From Onchidella celtica (Eukaryota; Mollusca; Gastropoda; Systellommatophora; Onchidiidae), in NCBI GenBank assembly GCA_963931925.1, contig OZ007579.1:52272257-52336256 (forward strand): DNA of 64,000 bases, read 5' to 3'. The notes below the pieces were generated by a model. The model searched no databases, was not told the origin of the DNA, and saw nothing but the letters and a program-made list of their open reading frames with translations. Made by a program: the position numbers and the translations under genes. Of this stretch, positions 35,902 through 47,452 are shown piece after piece (positions within the stretch are counted from its first letter, which is position 1; every line of letters begins with the position of its first letter).

Positions 35902-38019
35902 TCACTTTGACTGACAGCTTCTCTCGTGGCTTATTCTACCAATGTTTGACCCGAGAGTGCGATGGCAGTGATTGCAGGTCAGTCTTTTGGGTTCACTTTG
36001 GCGAGTGTTTTCATTCCGCCTCTGTCGTTTTGTCAGGTATGTTTCTTTTGCCTTGAAGTCTATTGCGAGCGTGCCACTGCGCAATTTTTGTCTCCATCTG
36101 CTTCGATCATTTGCAAGGTTCTCCCATTCATTGGGGTCGATGTTGAATGCTTTCATCGTGACCTTGCAAGTGTCTTTGAATCGCAGATGTGGCCTACCTC
36201 TGGGTCGGTTGCCAGTAGCAAGTTCCCCGTAGAGAATTTGTCTGGGGATGCGATCATTTTCCATACGGTGGAGATGTCCAAGCCACCGCAGTCTTTTTTT
36301 GCCTAGGAGAGCCTGAGTTGATGGAATGTTGGCTCGGCTCAGAACTTCGATATTTGAGATCCTGTCTTGCCACTTGATCTTGAGAATTTTGCGTAGGCAG
36401 CGCAGGTGGAAGGAGTTGAGGGATCTTTCATGTTTGGAGTAGGTGGTCCATGTCTCTGAGCCATACAGCAGGGTGCTTAGGACGCAAGTTTGGTACACGA
36501 GTACCTTTGTTTTGATGGTCAGCTTGCTATTGTTCCACACCCTTTTTGAGAGTTTGCCAAAAGCTGTGGCCGCCTTTCCTATTCTGGCATTTATTTCAGT
36601 TGTTATGTCTGTGCTACCACTGATGGTTGAGCCTAGGTAGCAGAATTTTCCCACTTGCTCCAGAGGAGAGCCATTCAGCATGATTGGGTTGGGGTTTCTC
36701 AAGCCTTGTGTCAAAACTACAGTTTTTGAGACACTGATCTTTAGCATGAATTTGTCACAGGCTTTGGCAAGGCTATTGATGAGAGCCTGGAGCGTGGTTT
36801 CATCGTGGGCCACGATTGCAGCATCATCTGCGAAGAGGAGCTCTTGTAACATAATATGCTCTGTACGAGATTTTGCTTTTAGTCTGGCAACATTAAAAAT
36901 GGAGCCGTCCACTCTGGTGTTAATAAGTACTCCACCTGAACATTGACCAAAGGCATTCTTGAGTAGGGCTGCAAAATATATACCAAATAAGGTAGGAGCA
37001 AGAACACATCCCTGCTTCACACCGCTGTTTACAGCAAATGAATTGGATGTGCAGCCCTCAAAGTTGACACATGCCCTCATGTCAGTGTGGAAGGATGCAA
37101 TAAGTTTTAGCAATGTTGGTGGACAGCCTATGGATTTAAGGACTGCATACAGGCCAGATCGGCTTACGGTGTCGAAAGCCTTTGTTAGGTCCACAAAGCA
37201 TGTTATAAGCGGCCTGTTTTGTTCTTTACATTTTTCTTGGATTTGCCGAAGTGCAAATATCATGTCAATAGTTGATCGTTTGCTTCGAAAGCCACATTGT
37301 GTTTCTGGTAAGACTTTTTCCGCCAGTTGTTGAAGGCGGCAGAGGATGACGCGAGCAAAAGCCTTTCCAGTAATGCTGAGGAGGGATATGCCTCGATAGT
37401 TGTTGCAGTCGCCTTTGTCTCCTTTGTTCTTGTAAAGTGTGACAATTTTGGCGTCTCTCATATCATGTGGTATCACGCCTTCTTTCCAACACTGCAGTAA
37501 CAGATTATACAGGTGTGGTAATAGTGGGCCTTTTAGGTCTTTTAATACCTCTGCAGGAATGTTGTCACTTCCTGTGGCTTTTCCAGCAGACAGGTGGTCG
37601 ATTGCATTGGTAAGCTCGACTAAGGAAGGTTCAGCGTCAAGTTCGGCCATTATTGGCAGTTTTTGGAGGTGTTCCTCAAAATCTGGTGGAATATTTTTCT
37701 CAGTTGAATACAACAGAGAGTAATGCTCTACCCACCTATTCAGTTGTTCATTTTTATCTGTGATGGGTTCACCATTTACAGACTTAAGTGGGGCGCTTTT
37801 GGTGATGATTGGCCCAAGAGCTACTTTCATCTGACTAAAGGCGGTTTTCATATCTCCCTTTTCATTTGCCTCTTGTATGCTGTTACACAAGTCTGTCCAG
37901 TATTTGTTGGCGCAACGTCTTACCTCCAGCTGAAGTTTAGCTTTTGCATTTTTCAAACAAGTTTTTGTACTCTGATTGCAATTTTTGTTATACATTGAAA
38001 GCAGATTTCTTTTGCTCAA
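35902..38019 (-). CDS. LINE reverse transcriptase and C-terminal domain
   Basis: About 700 codons without ATG at the open end (the frame opens upstream of a TTG), consistent with its being the continuation of the endonuclease frame. RT motifs include CNNYRGISLLS, VDLTKAFDTVSR, SGVKQGCVLAPTLFGIYF and the catalytic FADDAAIVAH. The thumb and tail follow with LLYGSETWT, KKRLRWLGHLHRM and RPRGRPHLRFKD, and a final CNHCH...H...C zinc-knuckle-like end (ERSCQSK). This RT domain copies element RNA at the nicked target. Apart from the upstream frameshift the frame is complete. Confidence 0.88.
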   Translation of the reverse strand: MSKRNLLSMYNKNCNQSTKTCLKNAKAKLQLEVRRCANKYWTDLCNSIQEANEKGDMKTAFSQMKVALGPIITKSAPLKSVNGEPITDKNEQLNRWVEHYSLLYSTEKNIPPDFEEHLQKLPIMAELDAEPSLVELTNAIDHLSAGKATGSDNIPAEVLKDLKGPLLPHLYNLLLQCWKEGVIPHDMRDAKIVTLYKNKGDKGDCNNYRGISLLSITGKAFARVILCRLQQLAEKVLPETQCGFRSKRSTIDMIFALRQIQEKCKEQNRPLITCFVDLTKAFDTVSRSGLYAVLKSIGCPPTLLKLIASFHTDMRACVNFEGCTSNSFAVNSGVKQGCVLAPTLFGIYFAALLKNAFGQCSGGVLINTRVDGSIFNVARLKAKSRTEHIMLQELLFADDAAIVAHDETTLQALINSLAKACDKFMLKISVSKTVVLTQGLRNPNPIMLNGSPLEQVGKFCYLGSTISGSTDITTEINARIGKAATAFGKLSKRVWNNSKLTIKTKVLVYQTCVLSTLLYGSETWTTYSKHERSLNSFHLRCLRKILKIKWQDRISNIEVLSRANIPSTQALLGKKRLRWLGHLHRMENDRIPRQILYGELATGNRPRGRPHLRFKDTCKVTMKAFNIDPNEWENLANDRSRWRQKLRSGTLAIDFKAKETYLTKRQRRNENTRQSEPKRLTCNHCHRTLGSNIGRISHERSCQSK

Positions 38020-39031
38020 TGAGAGGTAGGAGAATTTCGCTGTTCTGGGCTACCCAGTCGTTGTTTGAAACTTTATGCTGTCCAAAAGACTTGATGGCAC
38101 AGTCATGAATTTTTGAACTGAGAGTGTTCCATGTTTCATCTACCGAGTCACATTGGGTGACATTATCCATGCTTTCAGCAAATAACTTTTCAAATGACTT
38201 TCTATTTGATTCATCTCTGATTGCTGTTACATTGATCTTAGGGATTGAAGGGGCTTTTGATCTGTATATTTTCTTGGCCGAAATTTTGATTTTGCTGACT
38301 ACCAGTGCATGGTCGGTGTCACAGTCAGCACTGTGGAGGGAACGAGTTATTTTTATACAGCCCAAACTCTTCCTCCTTGAGAGAATAAGATCTAATTGAT
38401 GCCAATGGCCAGACCTGGGATGGCGCCATGATGTTCTTTGGCATCTCTTAAGGTCAAAGTACGTGTTTGTAACACATAATGAGTTTACGGAGCATAGCTC
38501 CAGAAGGCGCTGCCCGTTTTCGTTGATGTTGCCAATGCCGAAGTGCCCAATGCACTTTGGCCATGCGGAGTGATCTGCTCCCACTCGAGCGTTAAAGTCA
38601 CCCAGAATTAGCAGGCCTTCGGTGAGAGGGATGTTGTGGAGAGTCCTCTGCAATGCCTCGTAGAAAATGTCTTTGGTTTCGTCAGAGGAGGTAAGTGTTG
38701 GGGCATAGACACAGATAATGTTGGTAAAACCAGACCGGGTGTTCAGTCTGAGTGTCATGATGCGTTCTGACACTCCAATTGGAGTTGCGATCGAATTGAT
38801 AAGGGAGTTTTTTACGGCGAAGCCCACGCCGTGGATTCTCGGCTGTTCGCTGCTAAGGCCCTGCCAGAAGAAGGTGTAGTTTTCTTCTTTGACTGACCCG
38901 GAGTCGGGAAGTCGAGTTTCTTGAAGGGCAGCGATGTCGATGTTTAGTAGCTGAAGTTCTCGATCAATAATTTGGGATTTCCTGATGGAGTCAATATTAG
39001 TGAGATCTTGCTGTTGCAAGCCTGGGCGCAT
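37988..39031 (-). CDS. LINE AP-like endonuclease domain
   Basis: A 347-codon frame from ATG 39031. The frame is open upstream to a TAG near 39120, and LKLGTWNVRTMRPG shows that the endonuclease homology starts before this ATG. Motifs typical of AP endonucleases are IAALQETRL, VGFAV, LLILGDFNARVG, SGHWHQLDLIL and CDTDHALV. The enzyme nicks target DNA to prime reverse transcription. The frame ends at a TAA in the linker just before the RT frame, with a 32-bp overlap, indicating a one-base frameshift near 37990-38010. Confidence 0.85.
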   Translation of the reverse strand: MRPGLQQQDLTNIDSIRKSQIIDRELQLLNIDIAALQETRLPDSGSVKEENYTFFWQGLSSEQPRIHGVGFAVKNSLINSIATPIGVSERIMTLRLNTRSGFTNIICVYAPTLTSSDETKDIFYEALQRTLHNIPLTEGLLILGDFNARVGADHSAWPKCIGHFGIGNINENGQRLLELCSVNSLCVTNTYFDLKRCQRTSWRHPRSGHWHQLDLILSRRKSLGCIKITRSLHSADCDTDHALVVSKIKISAKKIYRSKAPSIPKINVTAIRDESNRKSFEKLFAESMDNVTQCDSVDETWNTLSSKIHDCAIKSFGQHKVSNNDWVAQNSEILLPLIEQKKSAFNV

Positions 39032-40264
39032 TGTTCTGACGTTCCAGGTACCAAGTTTTAGTATTTTTCTGTTTGTGCCAGGTGCACACTTTACGTCAGC
39101 TTTTTGACTTTTGGTCTAGCTCCAACCACCTTATGAAGCAGGCTGACGTGGCGGAACAACACCCAACTGCCTGGGGGCTGCCCAGGTTACGGCGGGCGGT
39201 AGTTGATCAATGCAGCTGAAAAGCCGCTCCCACCGACAGAGGGGACCCCTGGCGCTCATCCGTACGCCAAATGGATTGATCTTATCACCGGTAACTGCCA
39301 CCTCCCGTGTTGTGCCCATCCGTAACGGATGGCTGGAGTGTCCTCTCCAAATCGGAAATGGGTGGGCTTATAGAGGAGAGACAGACGCTTGCCAAGCCCG
39401 AGCAAACGCCTCCTCGTTTTGCTGCCTTGCCTGGGCTATTTTTAAGAGATGGTGCTTTGCCCAGAGGCACCACCCCTCTCTGTGCCATTCTAGTTAAACC
39501 CAAGGGAGAGACCAGGTCAATACATTTGGAACTAGTCCGGCTGCAGGAGATGCTGGAAGCCAGTTTGATGCAGTTCTCCCTGACAACCACCTTCGGGTCT
39601 CCACTCCTGATTTTCTGTCTGGGTTTACTCCCATAGCCTTTGCTATCATAGCAACACACAAGGCAGTGTGGTATTTGTATTCAGGGTTACCTTCCCCTAG
39701 TCTTCCTCTCTCCCGAGATGACCCACAAGACAGTGGGGGTGACAGTAGTAAATAAACGTTGCTACTATATATACTAACATCCCAAGGGTCCGGGGGCACC
39801 GTATATTCTTGCCTTGCCCCGGGCGCTAGCAACCCACACTACGCCACTGTATTTAACAACCTAAACAACAGTCTGAACGGAATCATCTGGGAGGTTTCAA
39901 GTGCATTTATCAAGGAATACATTGGGCATTTGGGTTTAATTCATAATCAGCCGACATCTGCAAGAATCTCTTACAACTGTTGTGTAGACCAACTAACTGG
40001 TCAGCTGACCAACCTAGCCCCTTGTCGCACTATCACCACCAACCCCATTCTAGTTCACTCCTAACCTACTACTTAAATTGTATTTAAACCAGATAAAAAG
40101 GGAAAAGGGGGGAGGGGAGGGGGAAGGGAAGTTACTTACGTAAGTAAACCCATGGGCTCAGACAATTTGACTTTATCCCACAAACTATGTCTATTACAGA
40201 GAAACATGGATAACATCCCCAATCCCTTGAAGCATTAATTAGCTTGTCCCATGCCCTGACAGTT

Positions 40265-41065
40265 TGTCACCATAATCATCATATTACAAAGGAAGTAAAA
40301 TCTCCAGTGTAATCGTGAAAGGCTTTTTAACCGCTGAGCCTTAAATTCTAGAAAATACCATAATTATTATATTACACATAGAATGACGTAAAGGTGTCCA
40401 CGGGCATGATTTCAAAAGGTCTTGACGCTCGCTATATTTTTTTAATACTTTCGTTGCTTTTTGAGCTACAACTGAGTTGACCAGAAGAAGGTGTTCCGAC
40501 ATTTTGAGCTAGGAAGAAAAACAACAAGCAAGCGCATATCGTACAACGCACACAATTCGATGACATAGAACACACACCGGGATACTATATTACTGACCTT
40601 GTTTATTTGCATAGTTTTTAAAAATATGAATCGGCTTAGTAGCAAAACAATCCGACTTCTGCTCGGAGACTGCGTGATCTGCGCTAATAATATACCTGTA
40701 CTTGAGTGTACGTCGGTCACCAGTGGCTACCCCAACCCCTTTTCGCCTGATTAATCAATCTGACTACCGCCCATTGATACAAACTGACTAGACCCTCACG
40801 CCCCCAGGTCCATCTGACTATTCCATGTGCTGTCACTTTAAATTCGTGAACCACACCAAGTTTTGTTTCAGCAAACCTTTACCAGTTGCGCTTTTTGGTA
40901 AACATGTTGTACAGATATGCACTGTCCATATCTATCCATACATCACGTTGCACGGATTATATACACTTCCAAAAAACGACGCATTTTCTTCGATTAGATA
41001 ATAATAAAAAGTTTTACAGGAAATTTCGTTCGGCGCCTCAGTTGACACGCCAACTATAATTGTAT
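40265..41065. repeat. direct repeat, first copy (interrupted)
   Basis: 40265-40512 matches 41995-42225 at most positions (e.g. ggctttttaaccgctgagc, ttacacatagaa, caactgagttga). A second block at 40978-41048 (gacaggaaatttcgttc-type sequence, gcgcctcagtt) matches 42243-42316. The two blocks are separated by about 465 bp here but are nearly adjacent in the second copy, so this copy carries an insertion. Confidence 0.7.
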
Positions 41066-41994
41066 TAAAAGACAGTAGAGATAATAGACTAAAGCCAGCT
41101 GGTATAGTTGGTCGCACAGCAGTACACGTTTTACAATATTATTAATCTCCAGTTGCCAGATTTCACAGCTGCGCCCTGAGAATCCAAGTTTGGGACCTGC
41201 AGACATTAATTACCCGCATTTGTTGAACGTTCAACGATTGTTTCGTTCGTTTCATTCTTTTATTTGTTTAATTTTCTATCCTGTTGCATTTTTTCCTGAC
41301 GAAGGTTGATATAGGAAAGCTTGATGGGGCATTCTTTGCGTTTTATTTGGTGTTTTATTGTATCGTTTCTGTATTATTTCTTACTCGAAGTTTCGCTACA
41401 TACAACTTTTCTTTCTGTCATGTTTTGTCTCCGATTATACTGATTCACCAATAGTAAGTAGTAGAAATACAAACACAAATAAAGCATTAAATAAAGAAAA
41501 CAAAATCTTCATTTTTCTGTAGCAGTATGAATGTTTATTTGTATTTGACATACCCAATATACAGACGATAGTAATGCACGAACACCAACAAGCACCAGTC
41601 AGAACTTGTGACTAGACTGTGGGCCCTGCCTATTTCTCCCCGTTCCCCCACCCTTTTCACTCTTGCAAGCACATCTAAGCCGCTCCACATAAACATTTAA
41701 CTGTACACATAAAAACATCCATGCAACAAATGAAGGTTCTTACATTCACACTTACACTGCAAATGCCACGAATATATAATATGTAAATGTAGCATCACAC
41801 ACTCATCTAACTTTCATTTCAGTGTAATGCTGACAAATTATTTTTGGGTGTGTGTGCTTCTTGTGTGATGTCAGGCAGCCTCCTCAGTATCGCCTTTGAC
41901 CTTATCACCTATTACCTATTGCCAGTAACAGATGCATCAAACTTCTTGGAGACTTCTATGACGATAATAATTACTCAGAATGGCAATAAAATTG

Positions 41995-42320
41995 TTTTAT
42001 AAAGGAAGTAAGGTCTCCAACGTAATCACAGAAGGCTTTTTAACCGCTGAGCTTTACATTCTACCAAATATCATATTACACATAGAAAGAGGTAAAGATG
42101 TACGTGGGCATTACTTTAACTTTAAGAGGTCTTGAAGTTCGCTTTGATTTTAATACGTTGATTTTGAGCCACAACTGAGTTGAAGAGAAGAAAATGTTTC
42201 AACATTCTGAGCCGGGAAAAAAAAAGAAAAAGAAGAGAGAGAGACGCATTTTTTTTTGTTCGAGTAGAAATAAAAAGTTTGACAGGAAATTTCGTTCTGC
42301 GCCTCAGTTTACACATTTGT
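41995..42320. repeat. direct repeat, second copy (uninterrupted)
   Basis: Counterpart of 40265-41065, in the same orientation about 1.7 kb away, without the internal insertion. It contains an A/G-rich stretch around 42215-42240. Confidence 0.7.
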
Positions 42321-43020
42321 GCTTTGAAAATCGCATCTGTGTATTCCCCGAGTCAGCAGGTCAACTAGTTATAACTTTACTGTCTTTCTACTGCATTAAC
42401 GTTCTTTACTTTTTATGCAGATATTTTTGTCTCAGTTCCCGGAAACTTTGATTAAAGATTCATCATGCCTCATGCCTACACAGATCGACAGACGCAATTT
42501 TGGTTGTTTTCCACTCAACAATGCAGACTCAGTAGATCTTCATATATGAAACATTCTCATATAATTATAAATGTCATCAAAGACACAGATTTGGTTGGTG
42601 CTTTCCCTTTTATGGTCATGTGTTGTTTTTTTTCTTTGCTTAAAACACAAAATGATTAGAGAAAGTTTTACACTTCCCACCCAGATCCAAACTTCACATT
42701 TAGGATTCCGGAAGTAGGAACCGACTGAGTTCATAGTAACTTTATCTATTCCACCGTGCAAAGATAGAGCGACAGCATGGTCTTTTATTACTTTACTGTC
42801 TCTATGAACTTGTCTCATACATATTTCTTTATGTCAAAGGCAGAGAGACGTATCTGCTATTGAAATGGTAGTGTGGCAAACTCATAAATGAAAGCATTTG
42901 TATATGTAGACCGGCTTTGCCACATACGTTTTTTGTATTTTGTCTCTAAACTGTGAAATGGGCACATATGTCACCTTGCCTTTAAACAGCAGTATACTAA
43001 TCATTTCACTGTAAACAATC

Positions 43021-43286
43021 ATATGTGAAGACTACAGGAGAAGAACTAGCCAGTTGTCACAAAATGCGAGTTTTAAGGTTGCCTCCCTCCGCTCTCAGAT
43101 AAGATTATTTTCAGTTTTGTTCTTTGCATAGCGATTAAGTGAAAAACAACCGCTGTCCAGCAATTGGACCAAATTTAGATAAGACATTCTCTTTTCTACC
43201 TATGGACTTTCAAACTTCAAAACGGGAATTTCTACAAACCTTCATTTTGTGACAACTGACATTTTCCCCTTGTAGTCTTCATATTC
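43021..43286. mobile_element. 266-bp MITE with about 40-bp imperfect terminal repeats
   Basis: The left end (gtgaagactacaggagaaga...cagttgtcacaaaatg) is matched in inverse at 43242-43286 (cattttgtgacaactgac...tgtagtcttcatatt). The interior is non-coding. It lies about 200 bp beyond the gene B stop codon. Confidence 0.75.
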
Positions 43287-43492
43287 GACTGTCACATCTC
43301 AGATTCATATTCTCCAATCAAAATGAAGATCAACAATGACATCATCGATCAGTTTCTATTTCACACCAATAAACTGAACTCAACCTCAGGTACCACACTG
43401 TCTTCAAAGCTGGCTTTCAAGGGTCTCATTCCAAATGCATACTTTTCTCCATTTTATTTTACAAAATTAATATGAAAAATGGCTTTGCTGAG

Positions 43493-43597
43493 TCACACCT
43501 CTGTGGAGTTGTCTAAAGCTGAGATCATATCCTGCACCATTGTGTTGTAAACATCTACTTGTTTTTGCACATTCTCCTCATCTGTCAGAATCTCTTT
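43493..43597 (-). CDS. gene B last exon
   Basis: The acceptor is tttcag. It encodes KEILTDEENVQKQVDVYNTM and VQDMISALDNSTEV, then TGA at 43493-43495. Confidence 0.55.
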   Translation of the reverse strand, partial: KEILTDEENVQKQVDVYNTMVQDMISALDNSTEV

Positions 43598-46500
43598 CTG
43601 AAATGATCATCCAGAAAAATGCTGCTATAGATTTGCAATGCAGAAACAACAGACAAGATAATTTCAGTATTAAAGTCACTGGTAATGGAATGGATTTTTT
43701 GAGCGAAAATGACATTAGTGTCTTCTCGGATAAGGACGAAAAAATTCGGAGGGCCCGTGTGCACGTTGCGCACGTTAAAGATACCTTGGCAGTTGGAAAT
43801 CGTAAAGAGCAGGCCGAACAGGCCGCTGCCCGGGCAAAATTGAAAATTGAAATTAATAGATTAAAAGTTATCCATATCACCCCCGCCAGAATTTATTATT
43901 CATTATTAAATATATATTGTTATTAATAAATATTCAAATATTATTTGAGTTGTGTGTTGTGTGAACTGATGTGAGTTGTGAACTGCTGTGAGTTGTGAAC
44001 TGTTGTGAGTTGTGAACTGCGCCTAACAGGCTGCGTTACAATTTGCTCTGAGATAGAGAGAGAGAGAGTGAGCGAGACAGGGAGAGAGAAAGAAGCAGTG
44101 CAGTGTGTTGAGCGCTTCGCCGGCAGCTCCATTCTGCTCTGTGGTTGACATGTTGTTACTATAAAGCGCATAGAGCATTTTAAATGGATATGCGCTATAT
44201 AAATGCTATACATTATTATTATTATTATCATTGCAAACTGTTATTCATTTTGAATCAGCTTTTTTGTTAACCGTTGCTCTTTATGTGAATGTGAAAATAT
44301 TGCACGTTTACGTCTGTAAAATAACTTCAAAATAAAAATAGCAAAAAGGAAAAGTTGTATGTATGTAGAAATCTAGGGTAAGAAATAATATAGAAACAAT
44401 ACACTGGAACGCAAAAGAAGATGGAAAACAAATCAAGAACATTTTTTTTTTTTTTTTGGCCATATTTTGACTTTGCTTCAAGCTTTGTTGCCATCCCACA
44501 GATATTTCTGTACTTTTTATATTTCTTCTGTAAAATAAACAAACCTTAAATAGTGACAATAATTTAAGAGCATTTTATCACACTGATTAAAATCCTACCA
44601 CATATATGTATTTATATATATGTCACAGTGGGAATTAGAATCCAGGGGAATTTTGAATTCCACTAGTGGAGATTAGAATTCCAATCTGTCCTAGGGTAAA
44701 TTAGATTTCTCATTTGCACTGAATAAATCCAAGTGGAGAATGGAATTCTAATCTCTCCTAGGGCAGATTGGAATCCAAATTCTAGTTGAGATTAGAATCA
44801 TAGTTTCAATTCACCAGTATTTTGTTTTATAAAAATTACTTTTATTCACTTATAGGATCATACCTTACCAATCATTATATGTGAAACACAGAAAAACAGT
44901 TTCGAACATGGGCGGCAATCTATTTTAAAAAAATGGTAATAAACCACTCACTTTAGGAAAAAAACTACTACAAGCATCTGGTGCATTGAGAAAAACCGTG
45001 TATTTTAAAAAATGTTAATAAAATATTAACTTTACAATAAACAATTATTTTTAAAATGTTAATGAACCACTAACTTGAGAAAAACTATTGTTTGTTTGTG
45101 ATACTTTAATGTCAATTATTTATTTAAAAATGTTAATAAACCTCTGACTTTAGAAAAAAACTATTATTCTAAAAAATGTTAATAAACGACCAACTTTAGA
45201 AAAACTACTGTTTGTTTATGATACTTAAATGTTAATTATTTGTGCAAGAACTATTGCCTGGGTGGCACCTTGTGTTACATGCAATTCCTGCTTTGCGGCA
45301 ACAACATCGTTTCATATTGCATGAGCTCTTGCATTTGCACACGGTTTTTCTCTATGCACCAGCTGCTTGCCAGCCTGTTGCTTGGCGTGAAGCTCGAATG
45401 AGAGTTACTTCACATAGGTCCTTCACTGCTAAGTCGTTTAATTCAGGGAATTCCACGGATTTCATACCAACTAAGTCCACACACATGTAAACCAGTTTTT
45501 AATAATCCCGGCTGTACTGTACAGTTTAAACATTTGGCAGTCTGGGTCTCGCAACTTCTTCTCAATTACTTTGCATGGCAGAAGACGTGCCTCAGTGTTT
45601 GTTCTATCGGCCTGATGGATTTTTACCCCGACAGTGTCACCAACAGAGTATTATACTTGGAACACCCTAACTCACACGAGGAAACGCACAAATGCTGAAA
45701 GCTCACTTACTCACCGCTCCTAACACTTACATGGATCTATTTATCCATGATTCTAATCTCAACTAGAATTTGGATTCCAATCTGCCCTAGGAGAGATTAG
45801 AATTCTATTCTCCACTTGGATTTATTCAGTGCAAATGAGAAATCTAATTTACCCTAGGACAGATTGGAATTCTAATCTCCACTAGTGGAATTCAAAATTT
45901 CCCTGGATTCTAATTCCCACTGTGACATATATATATGTGTGTATATTGGCCGACCAGAGAATTGACAAAATTGGTATTGTGAAAGATTTGAAATTCATCA
46001 AAATACTTATGGAAATGTTTAATAAATTGATTTCTCTAAGCAAAAGTGGTATTGTTACCCGGTCTGGGCTCATAGCAATCAGAATAATTATTTCTCCTTT
46101 CAAAGCTGTGTCAAATTTTGAGTCTGATAAAATCTACTTTATTATATTTAAACCCAGGCATCAGAACTCATTTAGCTGATTTGAAATGCAGACTGAAGGA
46201 AAGTTAATATGAATATAATATAATCAAGCTGCCCCATACAGAATATCAATAATAATGAATATCTGTGACCTATCAATCCTTTATTTCACCTAACTAATGA
46301 AAAGAAAGGAATGAAACTGGACCATCCATATATAAAGCAGTCTTTTATGAAAGCAAAGAAACAGTGATATGATTAGGGAAGTCGAGAAGGGTTTAGAATT
46401 TCTTGTTATTAAGAATGGCATACAAATTCCTGCAGAAGTTTTCTGTAACATTTCAACATTTTGTGGATGTTGAATGAAAACTCCAGAAAGCAATAATGCT

Positions 46501-47412
46501 ATACGTAACAACCTACTGTTTGCAGAGAGAGAAAATATCAGCCCAGGGCAAATTGAGTTCTTGCTTGTTCCAACTCCACTTTTTGTACAACTGAGAAATT
46601 CTGTATTAAATGTTTGCGGCTTTAGTACTATGAGAAGGAGTTACAGTAAATTGGAACTGTGAAACAGCTTGATAACTGCCAGATCGCAGTTTAAACAAGT
46701 GTCAAAGTATGCACTTGTTAAAGCTCTTCTGCATACGAATAGATCTCCAGTATTACAGAAAATGGAAATACATGTAGAACAAACAGGAACTAATTTCGTT
46801 GCCATATGCAAGGATATACACACTTACAATGGTCTGTGAAATACAAGGTGGTGGCAGGCCCAGGTCTGAAGCGTCCTGGAGTATTTTTGTGATCTCACCA
46901 AATCTTGAGTTGGTATCGGGGTTTTCTTGCTTCACCCATTCACTGTAGACTTCCACCAATTTCTTATACAGCGCCACCTGAGATTTCATGTTTTTCAGTT
47001 GATCCTTGGTCAGTTCTTTTGTATTCTCTGGTTTTGATAGCCAGTCTTGATACTGTTTGGTGGAAAAGAAACATAAACCTTATAAACATGGATCAGATCG
47101 ACCAGGCTGCCCCCCCCACCCCCCCCCACCCCCCACGAATCAAGTCGTCAATGGCATGTTATGGGTAGAAAGAATTTCGACGACTATAGTCGTCAGTGGC
47201 AGGTTAAGCGTTTAACTTAAAAAATGGTAGTTATTGTTACATAACTACGGTAGCTGATCTCTTTTTATTTGGAAGAAAGATGCGTTGTTTTTTCTTTTCT
47301 TACTCTCGTCTCATATATCTTTTTCAAGAGCTCGTCATTTCTTACACTGTCCGTCTGTCTTCATTTTCTTTTCAGCCGAGTTTTTTTGTTTCTTGTGCGC
47401 GTGGCTTTTTTT

Positions 47413-47452
<40 letters not shown>

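Larger units (their letters stand above)
35880..39840 (-). mobile_element. non-LTR retrotransposon (LINE), endonuclease-RT type
   Basis: It reads on the minus strand: a GC-richer 5' region (about 39060-39840, no clear ORF1), an AP-type endonuclease, a reverse transcriptase, then a short 3' end running into a TA-rich repeat near 35850. The endonuclease resembles the RTE-like elements often annotated as 'craniofacial development protein 2-like', but the clade assignment is uncertain. The 5' limit is approximate and target duplications were not identified. It ends about 940 bp upstream of the TUBE1 ATG. Confidence 0.8.
39841..43025. other. intergenic DNA with a duplicated segment
   Basis: No gene was recognised. 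It contains the two direct repeats listed separately and a family R fragment at about 41330-41450. Confidence 0.4.
44621..45927 (-). mobile_element. Ginger-like non-autonomous element with about 180-bp terminal repeats
   Basis: The terminal inverted repeats 44621-44801 and 45747-45927 start TGTCACAGTGGG and differ at only about two positions. The ends read TGT...ACA, and TATA on both sides is a possible 4-bp target duplication, although the flanks are TA-rich. The 1.3-kb body keeps only the 3' part of an integrase-like gene (separate entry) and an AT-rich tandem array. The full autonomous element would be several kilobases. It lies in the last intron of gene B. Confidence 0.8.

Noticed and set aside
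35962..38399. Plus-strand frames over the LINE
   Set aside because: They are antisense to the endonuclease and reverse transcriptase.
39131..39832. Minus-strand frames upstream of the LINE endonuclease as an ORF1
   Set aside because: They are short, in different frames, without RNA-binding or zinc-knuckle motifs; better read as 5' untranslated LINE sequence.
43540..43926. 128-codon plus-strand frame
   Set aside because: It crosses the antisense of the last gene B exon and a SINE-like segment; no conserved domain.
46828..47052. Naming gene B as PEX19
   Set aside because: Only the C-terminal segment resembles PEX19; the N-terminal PEX3-binding helix and the CaaX box are missing.
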